Shown: positions 1-11,464, numbered from the stretch's first letter. The stretch is 64,000 nucleotides of DNA from Paroceanicella profunda (GCF_005887635.2 NZ_CP040818.1:806001-870000), one strand, 5' to 3'. The notes: generated by a model from the letters alone, not told the origin. Made by a program: numbers and translations.

Positions 1-1154
1 TCCGCGTCACGCACCACGGGCACCACCAGCCCCGCCGGCGTGCCGACGGCGACACCGATGTGGTAGTAGTTCTTGTAGACCACGTCCTGGCCGTCGATCT
101 CGGCGTTCACGTCCGGCACTTCGAGCAGGGCGTGGCAGCAGGCCTTCACGAAGAACGACATGAAGCCGAGCTTGGTGCCGTGCTTCTTCTCGAACAGCGT
201 CTTGTACTCGTTGCGCAGCTCCATGATGCCGGTCATGTCCACCTCGTTGTAGGTGGTCAGCATCGCGGCCGCGTTCTGGGCGTCCTTCAGGCGACGGGCG
301 ATCGTCTGGCGCAGGCGCGTCATGCGCACCCGCTCCTCGCGGCCCGCGTCCGTGGCCGACACCGGCGCGCGCGGGGTCTGTGCCGGGGCAGGCGCGGGGG
401 CCGGCGCGGCGGAGGCGGCAGTGACCGCCTTCATCACGTCTTCCTTCATCACCCGGCCGTCGCGGCCCGAGCCCTGGACCTGGTCGGAGCTGAGCCCCTT
501 CTCGGCCATCAGCTTCTTGGCGGAGGGGGCATCCTCCACGTCCTTGCCGGAGGCGGGCGCGGATGCCGGGGCCTCGGCCGCGGGCTGAGCCGCCGGAGCG
601 GCGCCCGAGGCGGAGAGCACGGCCAGCTTGCCGCCGGCCTCGACCGTGGCGCCCTCGGCAACCAGGATCTCCGAGAGCACGCCCGCCGAGGGGCTGGGCA
701 CCTCGACCGACACCTTGTCGGTCTCCAGTTCGCAGAGCATCTCGTCCTGCGCGACGGTGTCGCCCGGCTTCTTGAACCAGCTCGAAACCGTGGCCTCGGT
801 GACGCTTTCGCCGAGGGAGGGCACCATCACGTCGATCGCGTCGCCACCGGAGGCGGCAGGCGCGGCGGCGGGTTTCGCATCGGCCGCGGGCTTCGCCGGT
901 GCCGCGGCGGCTTCACCACCGGCGGAGACGGTGGCCAGCAGCGCATCGACTCCCACGGTCTCGCCTTCCGCCGCAACGATCTCGCCGAGGGTGCCGGCCA
1001 CGGGGCTCGGCACTTCGACGGTCACCTTGTCGGTCTCCAGCTCGCAGAGCATTTCGTCAACCGCTACGGCGTCACCGGGTTTCTTGAACCAGGTGGCAAC
1101 CGTCGCCTCCGTCACGCTCTCGCCAAGGGTCGGGACCCGTACTTCAGTGCTCAT
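1..1154 (-). CDS. sucB: 2-oxoglutarate dehydrogenase E2, dihydrolipoamide succinyltransferase (C-terminus cut by window edge)
   Basis: E2 core of the 2-oxoglutarate dehydrogenase complex; it transfers the succinyl group from lipoyl-lysine to CoA in the TCA cycle. The gene starts at the ATG at 1154 and stays open to base 1, giving about 384 residues. Two lipoyl domains are visible (about residues 2-78 and 106-182), each with the ETDKV lipoylation motif (Lys43 and Lys147), joined by Ala/Pro-rich linkers. A peripheral-subunit-binding domain (about 200-245) and the beginning of the catalytic domain follow. Two lipoyl domains match Rhodobacterales OdhB; E. coli SucB has one. The start lies 10 nt after the sucA stop, so the genes are co-transcribed. 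The catalytic His/Asp region is outside the window. Confidence 0.95.
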   Translation of the reverse strand, partial: MSTEVRVPTLGESVTEATVATWFKKPGDAVAVDEMLCELETDKVTVEVPSPVAGTLGEIVAAEGETVGVDALLATVSAGGEAAAAPAKPAADAKPAAAPAASGGDAIDVMVPSLGESVTEATVSSWFKKPGDTVAQDEMLCELETDKVSVEVPSPSAGVLSEILVAEGATVEAGGKLAVLSASGAAPAAQPAAEAPASAPASGKDVEDAPSAKKLMAEKGLSSDQVQGSGRDGRVMKEDVMKAVTAASAAPAPAPAPAQTPRAPVSATDAGREERVRMTRLRQTIARRLKDAQNAAAMLTTYNEVDMTGIMELRNEYKTLFEKKHGTKLGFMSFFVKACCHALLEVPDVNAEIDGQDVVYKNYYHIGVAVGTPAGLVVPVVRDA

Positions 1155-1164
1155 CACATACCTC

Positions 1165-4113
1165 TCAGAGCGTCAGCGCTTCGGTCACGAGCGCCTGCTG
1201 TTCCTGTTTATGTTTCGTCGCAAGGCCCGTTGCCGGCGAGGCCGAAGCCCGGCGCCCGACGTAGCGCGGACGCGCATGCGTGGCGCCGATGCGGCTCAGC
1301 ACCCATTCGATGTTCGGCTCGACGAAGGTCCAGGCCCCCTGGTTCTTCGGCTCTTCCTGGCACCAGATCACCTCCGCTTCCTTGAAGCGCGACAGCTCCT
1401 TGGTGAGCGACAGCGCCGGGAACGGATAGAACTGCTCCAGCCGCAGCAGATAGACATTGTCGGCACCGGCGGCGTCGCGCGCCTCCAGAAGGTCGTAGTA
1501 GACCTTGCCGGAGCAGATCACGACGCGCTTGATCTCCTCGTCCGGAACCAGCTCCAGCTCCGAATGGCCCTTCTGGGCATCGTCCCACAGCACGCGGTGG
1601 AAGGACGAACCGGTGGCAAGATCCGCCAGCGGCGACACGCAGAGCTTGTGGCGCAGCAGCGACTTCGGCGTGACCAGCACCAGCGGCTTGCGGAAGCTGC
1701 GGTGCAGCTGCCGGCGCAGGATGTGGAAATAGTTCGCCGGGGTCGAGCAGTTCGCCACGATCCAGTTGTCCTCGGCGGAGAGCTGCAGGAAGCGCTCCAG
1801 CCGGGCGGAGGAATGCTCCGGCCCCTGGCCCTCGTAGCCATGCGGCAGCAGCATCACCAGGCCGGACATGCGCAGCCATTTCGACTCACCGGAGGAGATG
1901 AACTGGTCGATCATGATCTGGGCGCCGTTGGCGAAATCGCCGAACTGGGCCTCCCAGAGCGTGAGCGCGTTCGGCTCCGCCAGCGTGTAGCCGTATTCAT
2001 AGCCGAGCACCGCGTATTCCGAGAGCATCGAATCGACGACCTCGTACTGCGCCTGGCCTTCCTTGAGATGGTTGAGCGGCAGGTAGCGCTCCTCCGTCTC
2101 CTGGTCGATGATGCCCGAGTGGCGCTGCGAGAAAGTGCCGCGCGTGGCGTCCTGGCCGGAAAGGCGCACCGGGTAGCCCTCGGTGAGCAGGGTACCGAAG
2201 GCGAGCGCCTCGGCGGTGGCCCAGTCGATCGCCGTGCCTTCCTCGATCATCGTGCGCTTGGTCTCGAGCAGGCGCTCCACCGTGCGGTGCGGCTGGAACT
2301 TCTCCGGCAGCGTGCTCAGCCGCAGGCCGACCTCGCGCAGGATCTCCTCCGGCACGGCCGTCTCGCCGCGCTGGTATTCGCCGCCCTCGCGGGACAGGCC
2401 GGACCAGCGTCCGTCAAGCCAGTCAGCCTTGTTCGGGCGGTATTCCTTGCCGGCCTCGAACTCCTCGTTCAGCCTGGCCTGGAAAGACGCCTTCATGTCT
2501 TCGATCTCGCCCTCGGGCATGAGACCGTCGGCCACCAGCCGGTCGGTGTAGAGCTGCAGCGTGGTCTTGTGCCGCTTGATGCTCTTGTACATCAGCGGCT
2601 GGGTGAACATCGGCTCGTCACCCTCGTTGTGGCCGAAGCGGCGGTAGCAGAACATGTCGATGACCACGTCCTTGCCGAACTTCTGGCGGAACTCGGTGGC
2701 CACCTTCGCGGCATGCACCACGGCCTCCGGATCGTCGCCGTTCACGTGGAAGATCGGGGCCTCCACCATGAGCGCGATATCCGTCGGATACGGGCTGGAG
2801 CGCGAGTTGTGCGGGGCGGTGGTGAAGCCGATCTGGTTGTTCACCACGATGTGGATGGTGCCGCCGGTGCGGTGGCCCTTCAGGCCGGAGAGGCCGAAGC
2901 ACTCCGCCACCACGCCCTGGCCGGCGAAGGCCGCGTCGCCGTGCAGCAGGATGGGGAGCACCGCGCGGCGCTCGGCATCGTTGAGCTGCTGCTGCTTGGC
3001 GCGCACCTTGCCCAGCACCACCGGGTTCACCGCCTCGAGATGCGAGGGGTTCGCGGTGAGCGACAGGTGCACGGAATTGCCGTCGAACTCGCGGTCCGAA
3101 GACGCGCCGAGGTGGTACTTCACGTCGCCAGAGCCGTCCACGTCATCGGGCTTGAACGACCCGCCCTGGAACTCGTTGAAGATGGCGCGGTAGGGCTTCA
3201 TCAGCACGTTGGCGAGCACGTTGAGGCGGCCGCGGTGCGGCATGCCGACCACGACTTCCTTCACCCCGAGCGCGCCGCCACGCTTCAGGATCTGCTCCAT
3301 GGCCGGGATCAGCGCCTCGGCGCCGTCCAGCCCGAACCGCTTGGTGCCCATGTATTTCACATGGAGGAATTTCTCGTAGCCCTCGGCCTCGACCAGCTTG
3401 TTGAGGATGGCGCGGCGCCCCTCGCGGGTGAAGGCGATCTCCTTGCCGTAGCCCTCGATGCGCTCCTTCAGCCAGGCGGCTTCCTCGGCGTTCGAGATGT
3501 GCATGTACTGCAGCGCGAAGGTGCCGCAATAGGTGCGCTTGACCAGCGCGAGGATCTCGCGCAGCGAGCCGGTCTGCAGGCCGAGCACGTTGTCGAGGAA
3601 GATCGGCCGGTCCATGTCGGCATCGGTGAAGCCGTAGGATTTCGGGTCCAGCTCGGGATGGGCCTCCTCGGGGGTGAGGCGCAGCGGGTCCAGATCGGCG
3701 GCGAGATGGCCGCGGATGCGGTAGGCGCGGATCAGCATCAGGGCGCGCATCGAGTCGATCGTGGCCTTGCGCACGTCGGCATCGGAGAGCGAGACGCCCT
3801 TGGCCTCGGCCTTCGCCTTGAGCTTTTCGCCGACCTTCGCCTCGGTCTCGGGGCCCCAGTCGCCGTCCAGCGCGGAAACGAGATCGCCGCCGGCAACCGG
3901 CGGCCAGTCGGCGCGCAGCCAACTCGGGCCCGAGGCTTCGCGGGTCACGTCAGCCGGGGCATCGCCGAGGGCGCGGAAGAACTCCTGCCAGCTCTCGTCC
4001 ACCGAAGCAGGATCTGCGGTGTACTTCGCGTAGAGCTGCTCGATGAAATCGGCGTTCTGCCCCTGAAGAAAGGACGAGGAGTGGAAGAGCGTGTTCGGCG
4101 ACTGCTCTGTCAT
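1165..4113 (-). CDS. sucA: 2-oxoglutarate dehydrogenase E1 component
   Basis: Thiamine-diphosphate-dependent E1 that decarboxylates 2-oxoglutarate and reductively succinylates the E2 lipoyl group. At 982 aa it has the family's usual length. The N-terminal region has the E2-binding type helix ([16 protein letters not shown]). The [12 protein letters not shown] segment is the ThDP/Mg-binding core, and the segment with [20 protein letters not shown] is the transketolase-like pyrimidine-binding domain. It lies between sucD (121 nt upstream) and sucB (10 nt downstream) in a minus-strand suc operon. Codon use is the strong G/C-ending pattern of the backbone. Nothing appears broken. Confidence 0.97.
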   Translation of the reverse strand: MTEQSPNTLFHSSSFLQGQNADFIEQLYAKYTADPASVDESWQEFFRALGDAPADVTREASGPSWLRADWPPVAGGDLVSALDGDWGPETEAKVGEKLKAKAEAKGVSLSDADVRKATIDSMRALMLIRAYRIRGHLAADLDPLRLTPEEAHPELDPKSYGFTDADMDRPIFLDNVLGLQTGSLREILALVKRTYCGTFALQYMHISNAEEAAWLKERIEGYGKEIAFTREGRRAILNKLVEAEGYEKFLHVKYMGTKRFGLDGAEALIPAMEQILKRGGALGVKEVVVGMPHRGRLNVLANVLMKPYRAIFNEFQGGSFKPDDVDGSGDVKYHLGASSDREFDGNSVHLSLTANPSHLEAVNPVVLGKVRAKQQQLNDAERRAVLPILLHGDAAFAGQGVVAECFGLSGLKGHRTGGTIHIVVNNQIGFTTAPHNSRSSPYPTDIALMVEAPIFHVNGDDPEAVVHAAKVATEFRQKFGKDVVIDMFCYRRFGHNEGDEPMFTQPLMYKSIKRHKTTLQLYTDRLVADGLMPEGEIEDMKASFQARLNEEFEAGKEYRPNKADWLDGRWSGLSREGGEYQRGETAVPEEILREVGLRLSTLPEKFQPHRTVERLLETKRTMIEEGTAIDWATAEALAFGTLLTEGYPVRLSGQDATRGTFSQRHSGIIDQETEERYLPLNHLKEGQAQYEVVDSMLSEYAVLGYEYGYTLAEPNALTLWEAQFGDFANGAQIMIDQFISSGESKWLRMSGLVMLLPHGYEGQGPEHSSARLERFLQLSAEDNWIVANCSTPANYFHILRRQLHRSFRKPLVLVTPKSLLRHKLCVSPLADLATGSSFHRVLWDDAQKGHSELELVPDEEIKRVVICSGKVYYDLLEARDAAGADNVYLLRLEQFYPFPALSLTKELSRFKEAEVIWCQEEPKNQGAWTFVEPNIEWVLSRIGATHARPRYVGRRASASPATGLATKHKQEQQALVTEALTL

Positions 4114-4233
4114 GGCGGTCCGGGCCGGCCTCTGGCCCGCTCCCTCTGCTGCCCCGGAGGGCGTTTTGCGTTGCTGCCCCGCGCGGGGCCGTCGGAGATC
4201 GGTGGCGCACCATGGCGCGCCACCGGTTACGAT

Positions 4234-5115
4234 TTAGCCAATGGCCTTGAGAACGGCCTCACCGAGGCTTGCCGGGCTGTCGGCAACCACGATGCCGGCC
4301 ATCTTCATGGCCTCGATCTTGTCTTCCGCGCCGCCCTTGCCGCCGGCGATGATCGCCCCGGCATGGCCCATGCGGCGGCCCTTCGGCGCCGTGCGGCCCG
4401 CGATGAACCCGGCAACCGGCTTCTTGCGGCCCTTCTTCGCCTCGTCGGCGAGGAACTGCGCGGCCTCTTCCTCGGCGGAGCCGCCGATCTCGCCGATCAT
4501 GATGATGGACTGGGTCTCATCATCGGCAAGCAGCCATTCCAGCGCATCGATGTGCTCGGTGCCCTTGATCGGGTCGCCGCCGATGCCGATGCAGGTCGAC
4601 TGGCCCAGGCCGGCCGCGGTGGTCTGCGCCACCGCCTCATACGTAAGCGTCCCGGAGCGGGAAACCACACCCACGCTCCCGCGCTTGTGAATATGCCCCG
4701 GCATGATGCCGATCTTGCACGCATCCGGCGTGATCACGCCCGGGCAGTTCGGCCCGATGAGGATGGAGGACGAGCCCTGCAGGGCGCGCTTCACCCGCAT
4801 CATGTCCAGCACCGGGATGCCCTCGGTGATGCACACGATCAGCTCCAGGCCGGCGTCGATGGCCTCGAGGATCGAATCCGCCGCGAACGGGGGCGGCACG
4901 TAGATCGCGGTCGCGTTCGCGCCGGTCACGTGGCGCGCCTCGGCCACGGTGTCGAACACCGGCAGGTTCAGGTGGGTCTGGCCTCCCTTGCCCGGGGTCA
5001 CGCCGCCGACCATCTTGGTGCCGTAGGCGATCGCCTGCTCGGAGTGGAACGTGCCCTGCGAGCCGGTGAAGCCCTGGCAGATCACCTTGGTGTTTTCGTT
5101 TACGAGTACGGCCAT
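4234..5115 (-). CDS. sucD: Succinyl-CoA synthetase alpha subunit
   Basis: ADP/GDP-forming succinate-CoA ligase alpha subunit, which carries the phosphohistidine. It interconverts succinyl-CoA and succinate with substrate-level phosphorylation. The ATG at 5115 ([15 protein letters not shown]) was chosen because GGGAGG lies about 8 nt upstream and the N-terminus matches the family; a longer upstream frame is not supported. The protein is 293 aa. A CoA-binding Rossmann domain is followed by the ligase domain with the active-site His in GHAGAII near residue 250. The partner sucC lies upstream, separated by a small secreted-protein gene. Confidence 0.96.
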   Translation of the reverse strand: MAVLVNENTKVICQGFTGSQGTFHSEQAIAYGTKMVGGVTPGKGGQTHLNLPVFDTVAEARHVTGANATAIYVPPPFAADSILEAIDAGLELIVCITEGIPVLDMMRVKRALQGSSSILIGPNCPGVITPDACKIGIMPGHIHKRGSVGVVSRSGTLTYEAVAQTTAAGLGQSTCIGIGGDPIKGTEHIDALEWLLADDETQSIIMIGEIGGSAEEEAAQFLADEAKKGRKKPVAGFIAGRTAPKGRRMGHAGAIIAGGKGGAEDKIEAMKMAGIVVADSPASLGEAVLKAIG

Positions 5116-5201
5116 GAGGGCCTCCCTTCGTAGTGGCGCCACCGCGCCGTGCATGTACTGTCGCGCGGGGGTTTCCCGCGCTGGATCCTGTCAGGCCGCC
5201 G

Positions 5202-5684
5202 TCAGTCGGCGGTAAATCCGATCGAGCTGCCCTGCCCGCCGCAGGCCTCTTCGCGCCCCGAGGAGCCGAAGGTGACCGTGACCTGGCCTTCGCCGGTCTC
5301 GACCACGGGGCCCGCGCACTCACCCTCTCCGGGCGTGCTCTCGAACCCGGCGGCGGAAACCGCCTGGCCGGCGAGCGCCTTCGCCTCGTCGAGCGACACG
5401 GACTTCGCCTCGAAGCGGCAGCTGCCGCCATCGGGGCTCACCATGCCGCCCACGCCGCCCTGCGCGAACTCATGCGTGGGCTGGCCTTCATAGGTCAGCT
5501 CCGCATGTTTCCAGCCGGCGGCCTCGAACGCGTCCACCGCGCCCTGCAGGTCGTCGGCATTGGCAAGGCAGGTCTCGAAGGCCGCGCCGAGGCTGGGCCC
5601 CGGCTCGGTCGTGCTCAGATCCGCCGCGCCGGCCGCCGAGGCACCGGTGAGCAGGAAGGTTGCGATGAGGGCGAGGCTGCGCAT
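5202..5684 (-). CDS. Small secreted protein of unknown function inside the suc operon
   Basis: A 160-aa protein with a clear Sec signal peptide ([20 protein letters not shown], cleavage probably near AGA-AD). The mature part is acidic, with four cysteines that could form periplasmic disulfides. I do not recognise a domain. It starts 4 nt after the sucC stop and ends 86 nt before sucD, so it must be transcribed with the succinyl-CoA synthetase genes. Unrelated small genes between sucC and sucD are seen in other Rhodobacterales; a role in the TCA cycle is not implied. Confidence 0.8.
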   Translation of the reverse strand: MRSLALIATFLLTGASAAGAADLSTTEPGPSLGAAFETCLANADDLQGAVDAFEAAGWKHAELTYEGQPTHEFAQGGVGGMVSPDGGSCRFEAKSVSLDEAKALAGQAVSAAGFESTPGEGECAGPVVETGEGQVTVTFGSSGREEACGGQGSSIGFTAD

Positions 5685-5688
5685 CGGG

Positions 5689-6882
5689 TCAGCCCTTGAC
5701 CGCTTTGACGATCTTCTCGGCGGCGTCGGCGAGGTTGTCGGCAGCGATCACGGCCAGGCCGCTCTCGTTGATGATCTTCTTGCCCAGCTCCACGTTCGTG
5801 CCCTCGAGGCGCACGACCAGCGGAACCTGCAGACCGACTTCCTTCACCGCGACGAGCACGCCCTCGGCGATCACATCGCAGCGCATGATGCCGCCGAAGA
5901 TGTTCACGAGGATGCCCTTCACCTGCGGGTCGGAGGTGATGATCTTGAAGGCTTCCGTCACCTTCTCCTTGGTCGCCCCGCCGCCCACGTCGAGGAAGTT
6001 GGCCGGCTCGGACCCGTAGAGCTTGATGATGTCCATCGTCGCCATCGCGAGGCCGGCGCCGTTGACCATGCAGCCGATCTCGCCGTCGAGCGCGATGTAG
6101 TTCAGGTCGAACTTGGAGGCGGCGAGTTCCTTGGGGTCTTCCTCGGTCTCGTCACGCAGGCTCATGATGTCCTGATGGCGGTACATCGCGTTGCCGTCGA
6201 AGCCCATCTTGCAGTCGAGGCACTTCACGTTGCCGTCGGTGGTCAGGATGAGCGGGTTGATCTCGAGCATCTCGAGATCCTTTTCGATGAAGAGGCGGTA
6301 GAGATTGTCCACCAGCTTCACGCACTGCTTGAAGGCCTGGCCGGTGAGGCCCAGCTCGAAGGCCACCTTGCGGCCGTGGAAGCTGGAGAGGCCGGAGGCC
6401 GGATCGACGGAGAAGGACAGGATCTTCTCGGGGGTGGACGCGGCCACTTCCTCGATGTCCATGCCGCCCTCGGTGGAGACCACGAAGGAGACGCGGGCGG
6501 TCTGCCGGTCGACGAGCAGGGAGAGGTAGAACTCCTTCTCGATGTCCGAACCGTCCTCGATGTAGACGCGGTTGACCTGCTTGCCGGCCTCCCCGGTCTG
6601 CGCGGTCACGAGGGTGCGGCCCAGCATCTTCTGGGTTTCCTCGGCGGCTTCCTCGACGGACTTGCAGATGCGCACGCCGCCTTTCGGTCCCGCTTCCGGC
6701 TCCTTGAAGGACCCCTTGCCGCGGCCACCCGCGTGGATCTGGGCCTTCACGACCCAGATCGGGCCGTCAATCTCGCCGGCCGCAGTCTTGGCCTCCTCGG
6801 CCCGCAGGACGATACGTCCGTCCGATACGGGGGCCCCGTAGGCCTTCAGAAGCTGCTTTGCCTGGTATTCGTGGATGTTCAT
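5689..6882 (-). CDS. sucC: Succinyl-CoA synthetase beta subunit
   Basis: ATP-grasp beta subunit of succinate-CoA ligase, the partner of SucD. It starts [16 protein letters not shown], the conserved N-terminus, at ATG 6882 and is 397 aa long. The ATP-grasp region holds [14 protein letters not shown] and EINPLILT; the C-terminal ligase domain holds [15 protein letters not shown]. It is the first gene of the suc unit. Upstream on the minus strand are a weak promoter and two TTGTGATCACA-type palindromes that are also found upstream of sdhC. Confidence 0.97.
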   Translation of the reverse strand: MNIHEYQAKQLLKAYGAPVSDGRIVLRAEEAKTAAGEIDGPIWVVKAQIHAGGRGKGSFKEPEAGPKGGVRICKSVEEAAEETQKMLGRTLVTAQTGEAGKQVNRVYIEDGSDIEKEFYLSLLVDRQTARVSFVVSTEGGMDIEEVAASTPEKILSFSVDPASGLSSFHGRKVAFELGLTGQAFKQCVKLVDNLYRLFIEKDLEMLEINPLILTTDGNVKCLDCKMGFDGNAMYRHQDIMSLRDETEEDPKELAASKFDLNYIALDGEIGCMVNGAGLAMATMDIIKLYGSEPANFLDVGGGATKEKVTEAFKIITSDPQVKGILVNIFGGIMRCDVIAEGVLVAVKEVGLQVPLVVRLEGTNVELGKKIINESGLAVIAADNLADAAEKIVKAVKG

Positions 6883-6944
6883 CGCACTCGCTCCGATTCA
6901 TCTGCATCTGCGGACCCGCCGGGGGTCACCGCGATTAGGGGGGA

Positions 6945-7051
6945 GCCTTAGCAAGATTCATTGCTTTGACAACCGCCCAACCGCTAACTGCCGCGTGTTG
7001 CGGAAAAGAAAACGGCTTTTGTGATCACATGATTTTTTCTTGTGATCACAA
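6945..7051 (-). promoter_or_regulatory. sucC promoter region with two TTGTGATCACAA-type operators
   Basis: Two copies of the palindrome TGTGATCACA lie at 7019-7030 and 7040-7051, the second a perfect TTGTGATCACAA; their centres are 21 bp apart, two helical turns. Downstream on the minus strand are a possible -35 TTGTCA (6967-6972) and a weak -10 TAAGGC (6945-6950), spaced 16 bp. The nearer operator is about 52 bp upstream of the -35 box, which suggests an activator. The same pair with the same spacing occurs upstream of sdhC. The regulator is unknown. The rest of the 303-bp gap to mdh contains only the mdh terminator. Confidence 0.6.
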
Positions 7052-7135
7052 CAGCGCCGGCCGGCGCCGAATCAGGTTCCGGAGGCTTCGGCCGCGACTC
7101 ATCGCCCCGTTCGTCCACGCCCCGGAAAACACGAA

Positions 7136-7158
7136 GGGCCCGGCTTTGCGCCGGGCCC
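7136..7158 (-). terminator. Rho-independent terminator after mdh
   Basis: Perfect 9-bp GC stem (GGGCCCGGC / GCCGGGCCC) with a 5-nt loop. Read on the minus strand it is followed by TTCGTGTTTT. It lies 28 nt past the mdh stop and separates mdh from the sucC promoter, so suc has its own promoter. Confidence 0.85.
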
Positions 7159-7185
7159 CCTGGTCATTTCACGTCCGTTCCGGCC

Positions 7186-8172
<987 letters not shown>

Positions 8173-8185
8173 TCAAAACGGGTGC

Positions 8186-8214
8186 GGAGTAGCCCGAAAT
8201 CATGAATTTCGCAA
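8186..8214 (-). promoter_or_regulatory. Predicted mdh promoter
   Basis: On the minus strand a TTGCGA box (8209-8214) and a TACTCC box (8186-8191) are separated by 17 bp, about 40-65 bp upstream of the mdh ATG. This is a weak sigma70-type match. The TTGTGATCACAA palindrome of the suc and sdh promoters is absent here. Confidence 0.35.
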
Positions 8215-8301
8215 GTGCAACACCATCATCGTCGCAGTTGCCCATTGATCGGCGGCCCCTCGGGGGGCAAGAGTCTGGCGGCGCGAACCCCGGGGATTTC
8301 A

Positions 8302-9054
8302 ATGCAGTTAGACTGGCTTTTCTTTGCGATGACCATTCCCGCCGTGTTGTTCGCGGGGGTGTCGAAAGGGGGATTCGGCGCCGGCGCCGGCTTCGCGGCC
8401 ACGCCGTTCCTGGCATTGATTCTCCCGCCGCACGTGGCGGTGGGGCTGATGCTGCCGCTGCTCATGGTGATGGACGTGACCTCGGTGCGCCTCTACTGGC
8501 GGAAATGGGACTGGCGCAATGCGTGCGCGATCATGGCGGCCAGCGTGCCGGGCGTGCTGCTCGGCATGCTGCTGTTCAACTGGGCCGATCCGGATGTCAT
8601 CCGCCTGGTGATCGGCCTCACCGCGGTGGGTTTCGTCGCCTTCCGGCTCGCCCGGGCGCGGGGCTGGATCAGCTCCGAACCACGGCCCTTCAGCCTTCTC
8701 TCCGCCGGGTTCTGGGGCATGGCCAGCGGCTTCACCAGCTTCGTGAGCCATGCCGGCGGCCCTCCCGCGGCCATCCACCTGCTGGGACAGCAGCTCGACA
8801 AGCGCACCTACCAGGCGACCACGGTGATCATCTTCTGGTGGATCAACCTCATCAAGCTGCCGCCGTTCCTCGCGCTCGACATCATCACCGCGCGTTCGCT
8901 GCTGGCGGACCTCATCCTCGCCCCGGTGGCCATCATCGCCACGCTGATCGGCGCCTGGGCGCACACGCATATCCCCGAGAAACCCTACTTCGCCGCGGTC
9001 TATGTCTGTCTCATCATCACCGGGGGAAAACTGATCTTCGACGGGCTCACCTGA
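8302..9054 (+). CDS. TSUP family sulfite/anion exporter-like permease
   Basis: A 250-aa integral membrane protein of the TauE/SafE (TSUP) family, thought to move sulfite, sulfonates or other small organic anions. About eight hydrophobic segments are visible. The N-terminal repeat carries GVSKGGFGAGAGF and the second half AGGPPAAIHLLGQQL, the two glycine-rich motifs of the family. ATG 8302 is chosen because the first membrane segment begins right after it; frames reaching further upstream add unlikely basic sequence. It is divergent from mdh and followed by a strong terminator. The substrate cannot be inferred. Confidence 0.85.
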   Translation: MQLDWLFFAMTIPAVLFAGVSKGGFGAGAGFAATPFLALILPPHVAVGLMLPLLMVMDVTSVRLYWRKWDWRNACAIMAASVPGVLLGMLLFNWADPDVIRLVIGLTAVGFVAFRLARARGWISSEPRPFSLLSAGFWGMASGFTSFVSHAGGPPAAIHLLGQQLDKRTYQATTVIIFWWINLIKLPPFLALDIITARSLLADLILAPVAIIATLIGAWAHTHIPEKPYFAAVYVCLIITGGKLIFDGLT

Positions 9055-9068
9055 GCCCGGGAAGGCGT

Positions 9069-9093
9069 GCCGGGCCGCGGCGGCCCGGCGTTT
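9069..9093. terminator. Terminator between convergent genes
   Basis: A 9-bp perfect stem (GCCGGGCCG / CGGCCCGGC) with a 3-nt loop, followed on the plus strand by GTTTCGT. It sits in the 43-bp gap between the convergent TSUP gene and the small minus-strand gene and could serve both. Confidence 0.7.
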
Positions 9094-9097
9094 CGTG

Positions 9098-9418
9098 TCA
9101 GGTCGGCTTGCCGGTGTTCACCGCCAGTTCGGCCTGGCCATCCCAGGCCTCGCCCGCGGCCACGAGGCAGGCCATCCCGTTGGGCATGGTCATCAGGATG
9201 GTCCAGGTACCGCTCTCCTGGCTGGCGAAGATCTCGATCACGCCCTGGTCGCGCTGGAGACCCATGCTCTGCCGGGTCTCGCCGTATTTTTCGGCCAGTC
9301 GCTGGATGATGACGGTGCGGTTGCCGCAGGCCCTGCCCCCGGCAAGCGCCGCAGGGCTGAGCGCGACCTGAGCCGCGAGAAGGGCGCCGACCGCGCCGAG
9401 AACATGTCCGATGCGCAT
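9098..9418 (-). CDS. Small exported protein of unknown function
   Basis: A 106-aa protein with a Sec signal peptide (about residues 1-26, ending ALA-GG). The mature domain has two cysteines (RACGNR and GMACLV) that probably pair in the periplasm. The pattern, a small secreted protein with a short beta-rich segment around IEIFASQESGTWTILMT, is shared by many uncharacterised alphaproteobacterial proteins. No function can be assigned. Confidence 0.75.
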   Translation of the reverse strand: MRIGHVLGAVGALLAAQVALSPAALAGGRACGNRTVIIQRLAEKYGETRQSMGLQRDQGVIEIFASQESGTWTILMTMPNGMACLVAAGEAWDGQAELAVNTGKPT

Positions 9419-9758
9419 TGTGCTTCACCTTTCCGGCAGGCGTGCAGGGGCTGGCCGCGGCTTTGCCGCGCGCTCGCAGGCGTGCCATTGAGTCTCTACA
9501 GAACCGACCGTCCGGCGCGAACCGACCCGCTTCCAGGAGCCGATGCTTCCCCGCGAGCCGGGCGGGAACATGCGAGTCAGTTGGCCGCAAACACACGAAC
9601 ATCAGGTAAACACGCCGGCAGCGCGCGCTGCGCCGCAGCAGGACGCAACGCGCAACATTCTTCTCGGCGCAGGCGCCGGCGCGACACTTTCCGTCGACAA
9701 CCCCGGCGCACCCATGCAATATGCGGCGCTGCACCACGCTGACCCGAGGACCCAGACG
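9419..9758. other. 340-bp intergenic region, promoters for the divergent genes
   Basis: Leader between the small exported-protein gene (minus) and mcl2 (plus). It contains CTGCGCCGCAG at 9628-9638, which fits the PhaR-type consensus CTGC-N3-GCAG, but in DNA this GC-rich a single match is weak evidence. No convincing gene or RNA was seen. Confidence 0.3.
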
Positions 9759-10637
9759 ATGACCGACCAGACCCGCCCGCGTCGTTCCGTGCTCTACATG
9801 CCCGGCTCCAAGGCCCGGGCGCTGGAGAAGGCACGCAGCCTCGCCGCCGATTCGCTGATTCTCGATCTCGAGGACGCGGTGACACCGGAGGAGAAGCCGG
9901 CCGCGCGCGATCTCGTGTGCGCCGCGGTGCGCGAGGGCGGGTACGGGCCGCGCGAGCTCATCATCCGCATCAACGGTCTGGACACGGAATGGGGAGAGGC
10001 CGACCTCGCCGCGGCCTGCGCCGCGGGGCCGGACGCCATCCTGCTGCCCAAGGTCAGCCGGCCGGAGGACATCACCGGGCTGGAGGCGAAGATGGCCGCC
10101 GCCCCCGCCGGCACGCGCATCTGGGCGATGATGGAGACGCCGCTCGGCATGCTCAACGCCGCCGCGATCGCCGCCGCCTCGCCCCGCCTCGCCTGCTTCG
10201 TCATGGGAACGAACGACCTGGTGAAGGACCTGCAGGCCCGCCACACGCCCGACCGGCTGCCGGTGATGACCGCCCTCGGCCTGTGCCTGCTGGCCGCCCG
10301 GGCGCATGGGCTCGCCATCGTCGACGGGGTCTACAACGCCTTCCGGGACGAGGACGGCCTGCGCGCCGCCTGCCTGCAGGGGCTGGAGATGGGCTTCGAC
10401 GGCAAGACCCTCATCCACCCGGCCCAGCTTGCCGTCGCCAACGAGGTCTTCGCCCCCACGCCGGAGGATCTTGCGCAGGCGGAGGTCTATGTGAGCGCCT
10501 TCGAGGCCGCGATGGCGGAGGGCGCCGGGGTGGCCGTGGTCGACGGGCGCATCGTCGAGAACCTGCATGTGGCGAACGCCCGCCGCCTGCTGGCCCAGGC
10601 TGCGGCCATCCGCGAGCTTGAAGCGGCGGGGTCCTGA
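9759..10637 (+). CDS. mcl2: (3S)-malyl-CoA thioesterase
   Basis: HpcH/HpaI aldolase (citrate lyase beta-like) fold. It resembles Rhodobacter Mcl2, which hydrolyses (S)-malyl-CoA to malate and CoA in the ethylmalonyl-CoA pathway of acetate assimilation. The protein is 292 aa from ATG 9759 (MTDQTRPRRSVLYMPGSK). Family motifs: LILDLEDAV (Mg ligand acids), RINGLDTEWG, LLPKVSRPED, MMETPLGMLNAA, MGTNDLVKDL and GFDGKTLIHPAQ. The Mcl1 lyase is longer and differs in these motifs, so thioesterase is preferred. The mesaconyl-CoA hydratase gene of the same pathway lies two genes downstream. Confidence 0.88.
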   Translation: MTDQTRPRRSVLYMPGSKARALEKARSLAADSLILDLEDAVTPEEKPAARDLVCAAVREGGYGPRELIIRINGLDTEWGEADLAAACAAGPDAILLPKVSRPEDITGLEAKMAAAPAGTRIWAMMETPLGMLNAAAIAAASPRLACFVMGTNDLVKDLQARHTPDRLPVMTALGLCLLAARAHGLAIVDGVYNAFRDEDGLRAACLQGLEMGFDGKTLIHPAQLAVANEVFAPTPEDLAQAEVYVSAFEAAMAEGAGVAVVDGRIVENLHVANARRLLAQAAAIRELEAAGS

Positions 10638-10676
10638 GGCCTAGGGTGCCTGCAGGGAAACGACAGGGAAGTACCC

Positions 10677-11231
10677 ATGGCATTGCTGATCATCGGCCTC
10701 GTTCTGTGGTGGGGCGCGCATCTTCTGAAGCGGCTGGCGCCGGGCCTGCGCGGCGCCCTGGGGGAGACACCGGGGAAGGGCATCGTCGCCGCGGTGCTGC
10801 TCCTCGCACTGGTCCTCATGATCGCCGGCTACCGGCAGGCGGAGATCACCGATGTCTGGTTCCCGCCGCTCTGGGCCTGGCACCTCAACAACCTGCTGAT
10901 GCTCATCGCCATCGCCCTGCTGGGCATGGGCCATTCGAAGGGGCGCACCCGGAGCTGGTTCCGCCACCCGATGCTGATGGCCGTGGCCACCTGGGGTGTG
11001 GCGCACCTCGCGGTGAACGGCGATCTCGCCTCCGTCGTGCTGTTCGGCGGCATGCTGGCCTGGGCCGTGGTGGAGATGCTGGTCATCAATGCCACCTCGC
11101 CCGCCTGGGTGCGCCCCGAGCCGGGCCCCGCGAAGGGCGACCTGCGCCTCGCCCTCATCACCATCGCCGCCTTCGTGCTGATCGTCGCCGTCCACTGGGG
11201 CGTGTTCGGCGTGAAGCCCTTTCCGGGATAA
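10677..11231 (+). CDS. NnrU family membrane protein
   Basis: A 184-aa polytopic membrane protein with about five hydrophobic helices and the NnrU signature (GLVLWWGAHLLKRLAP; FRHPMLMAVATWGVAHL). NnrU proteins were named from nitrite/nitric oxide loci and are related to isoprenoid-modifying membrane enzymes, but many members sit outside denitrification clusters, as here. It lies 39 nt after mcl2 and 4 nt before the next gene, so it is in the mcl2-mch unit. The start has an AGGGAA sequence about 8 nt upstream. Confidence 0.85.
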   Translation: MALLIIGLVLWWGAHLLKRLAPGLRGALGETPGKGIVAAVLLLALVLMIAGYRQAEITDVWFPPLWAWHLNNLLMLIAIALLGMGHSKGRTRSWFRHPMLMAVATWGVAHLAVNGDLASVVLFGGMLAWAVVEMLVINATSPAWVRPEPGPAKGDLRLALITIAAFVLIVAVHWGVFGVKPFPG

Positions 11232-11235
11232 CACC

Positions 11236-11439
11236 ATGATCGCGTACCGCTTTCTCACCGAGGACGACACCTCCGCTTTCTGCCACAAGGTCACGGAGGC
11301 GCTCTCGAAGGGCTGGGTGCTCTACGGCGCGCCCAGCTACGCCTATGACGCGGGTCGCGGCGTAATGCGCTGCGGGCAGGCGGTCACCAAGGAAGTCGAG
11401 GGACCCTATTCCCCGGACGTGAAACTCGGCCAGCTCTGA
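11236..11439 (+). CDS. DUF1737 family small protein
   Basis: A 67-aa protein matching the DUF1737 pattern: YRFLTEDD at the N-terminus, a central GWVLYGAPSYAYD and a C-terminal GQAVTKEV. The function is unknown; the fold is probably small alpha/beta. It begins 4 nt after the NnrU gene and ends 25 nt before mch, so it is part of the same transcript. Confidence 0.8.
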   Translation: MIAYRFLTEDDTSAFCHKVTEALSKGWVLYGAPSYAYDAGRGVMRCGQAVTKEVEGPYSPDVKLGQL

Positions 11440-11464
11440 GCGCGGCCCGCAGGGAGACGAGGCT

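Noticed and set aside
4725..4745. GTGATCAC inside sucD as another TCA operator
   Set aside because: Only the 8-bp core is present, inside a coding region and without a paired site; the core also occurs by chance in zapE and the IS.
628..5133. A 1,501-codon open frame on the plus strand across sucB, sucA and sucD
   Set aside because: It is antisense to three well-identified TCA genes and its protein is Arg/Leu/His-rich without motifs; such frames arise from codon bias in GC-rich DNA.
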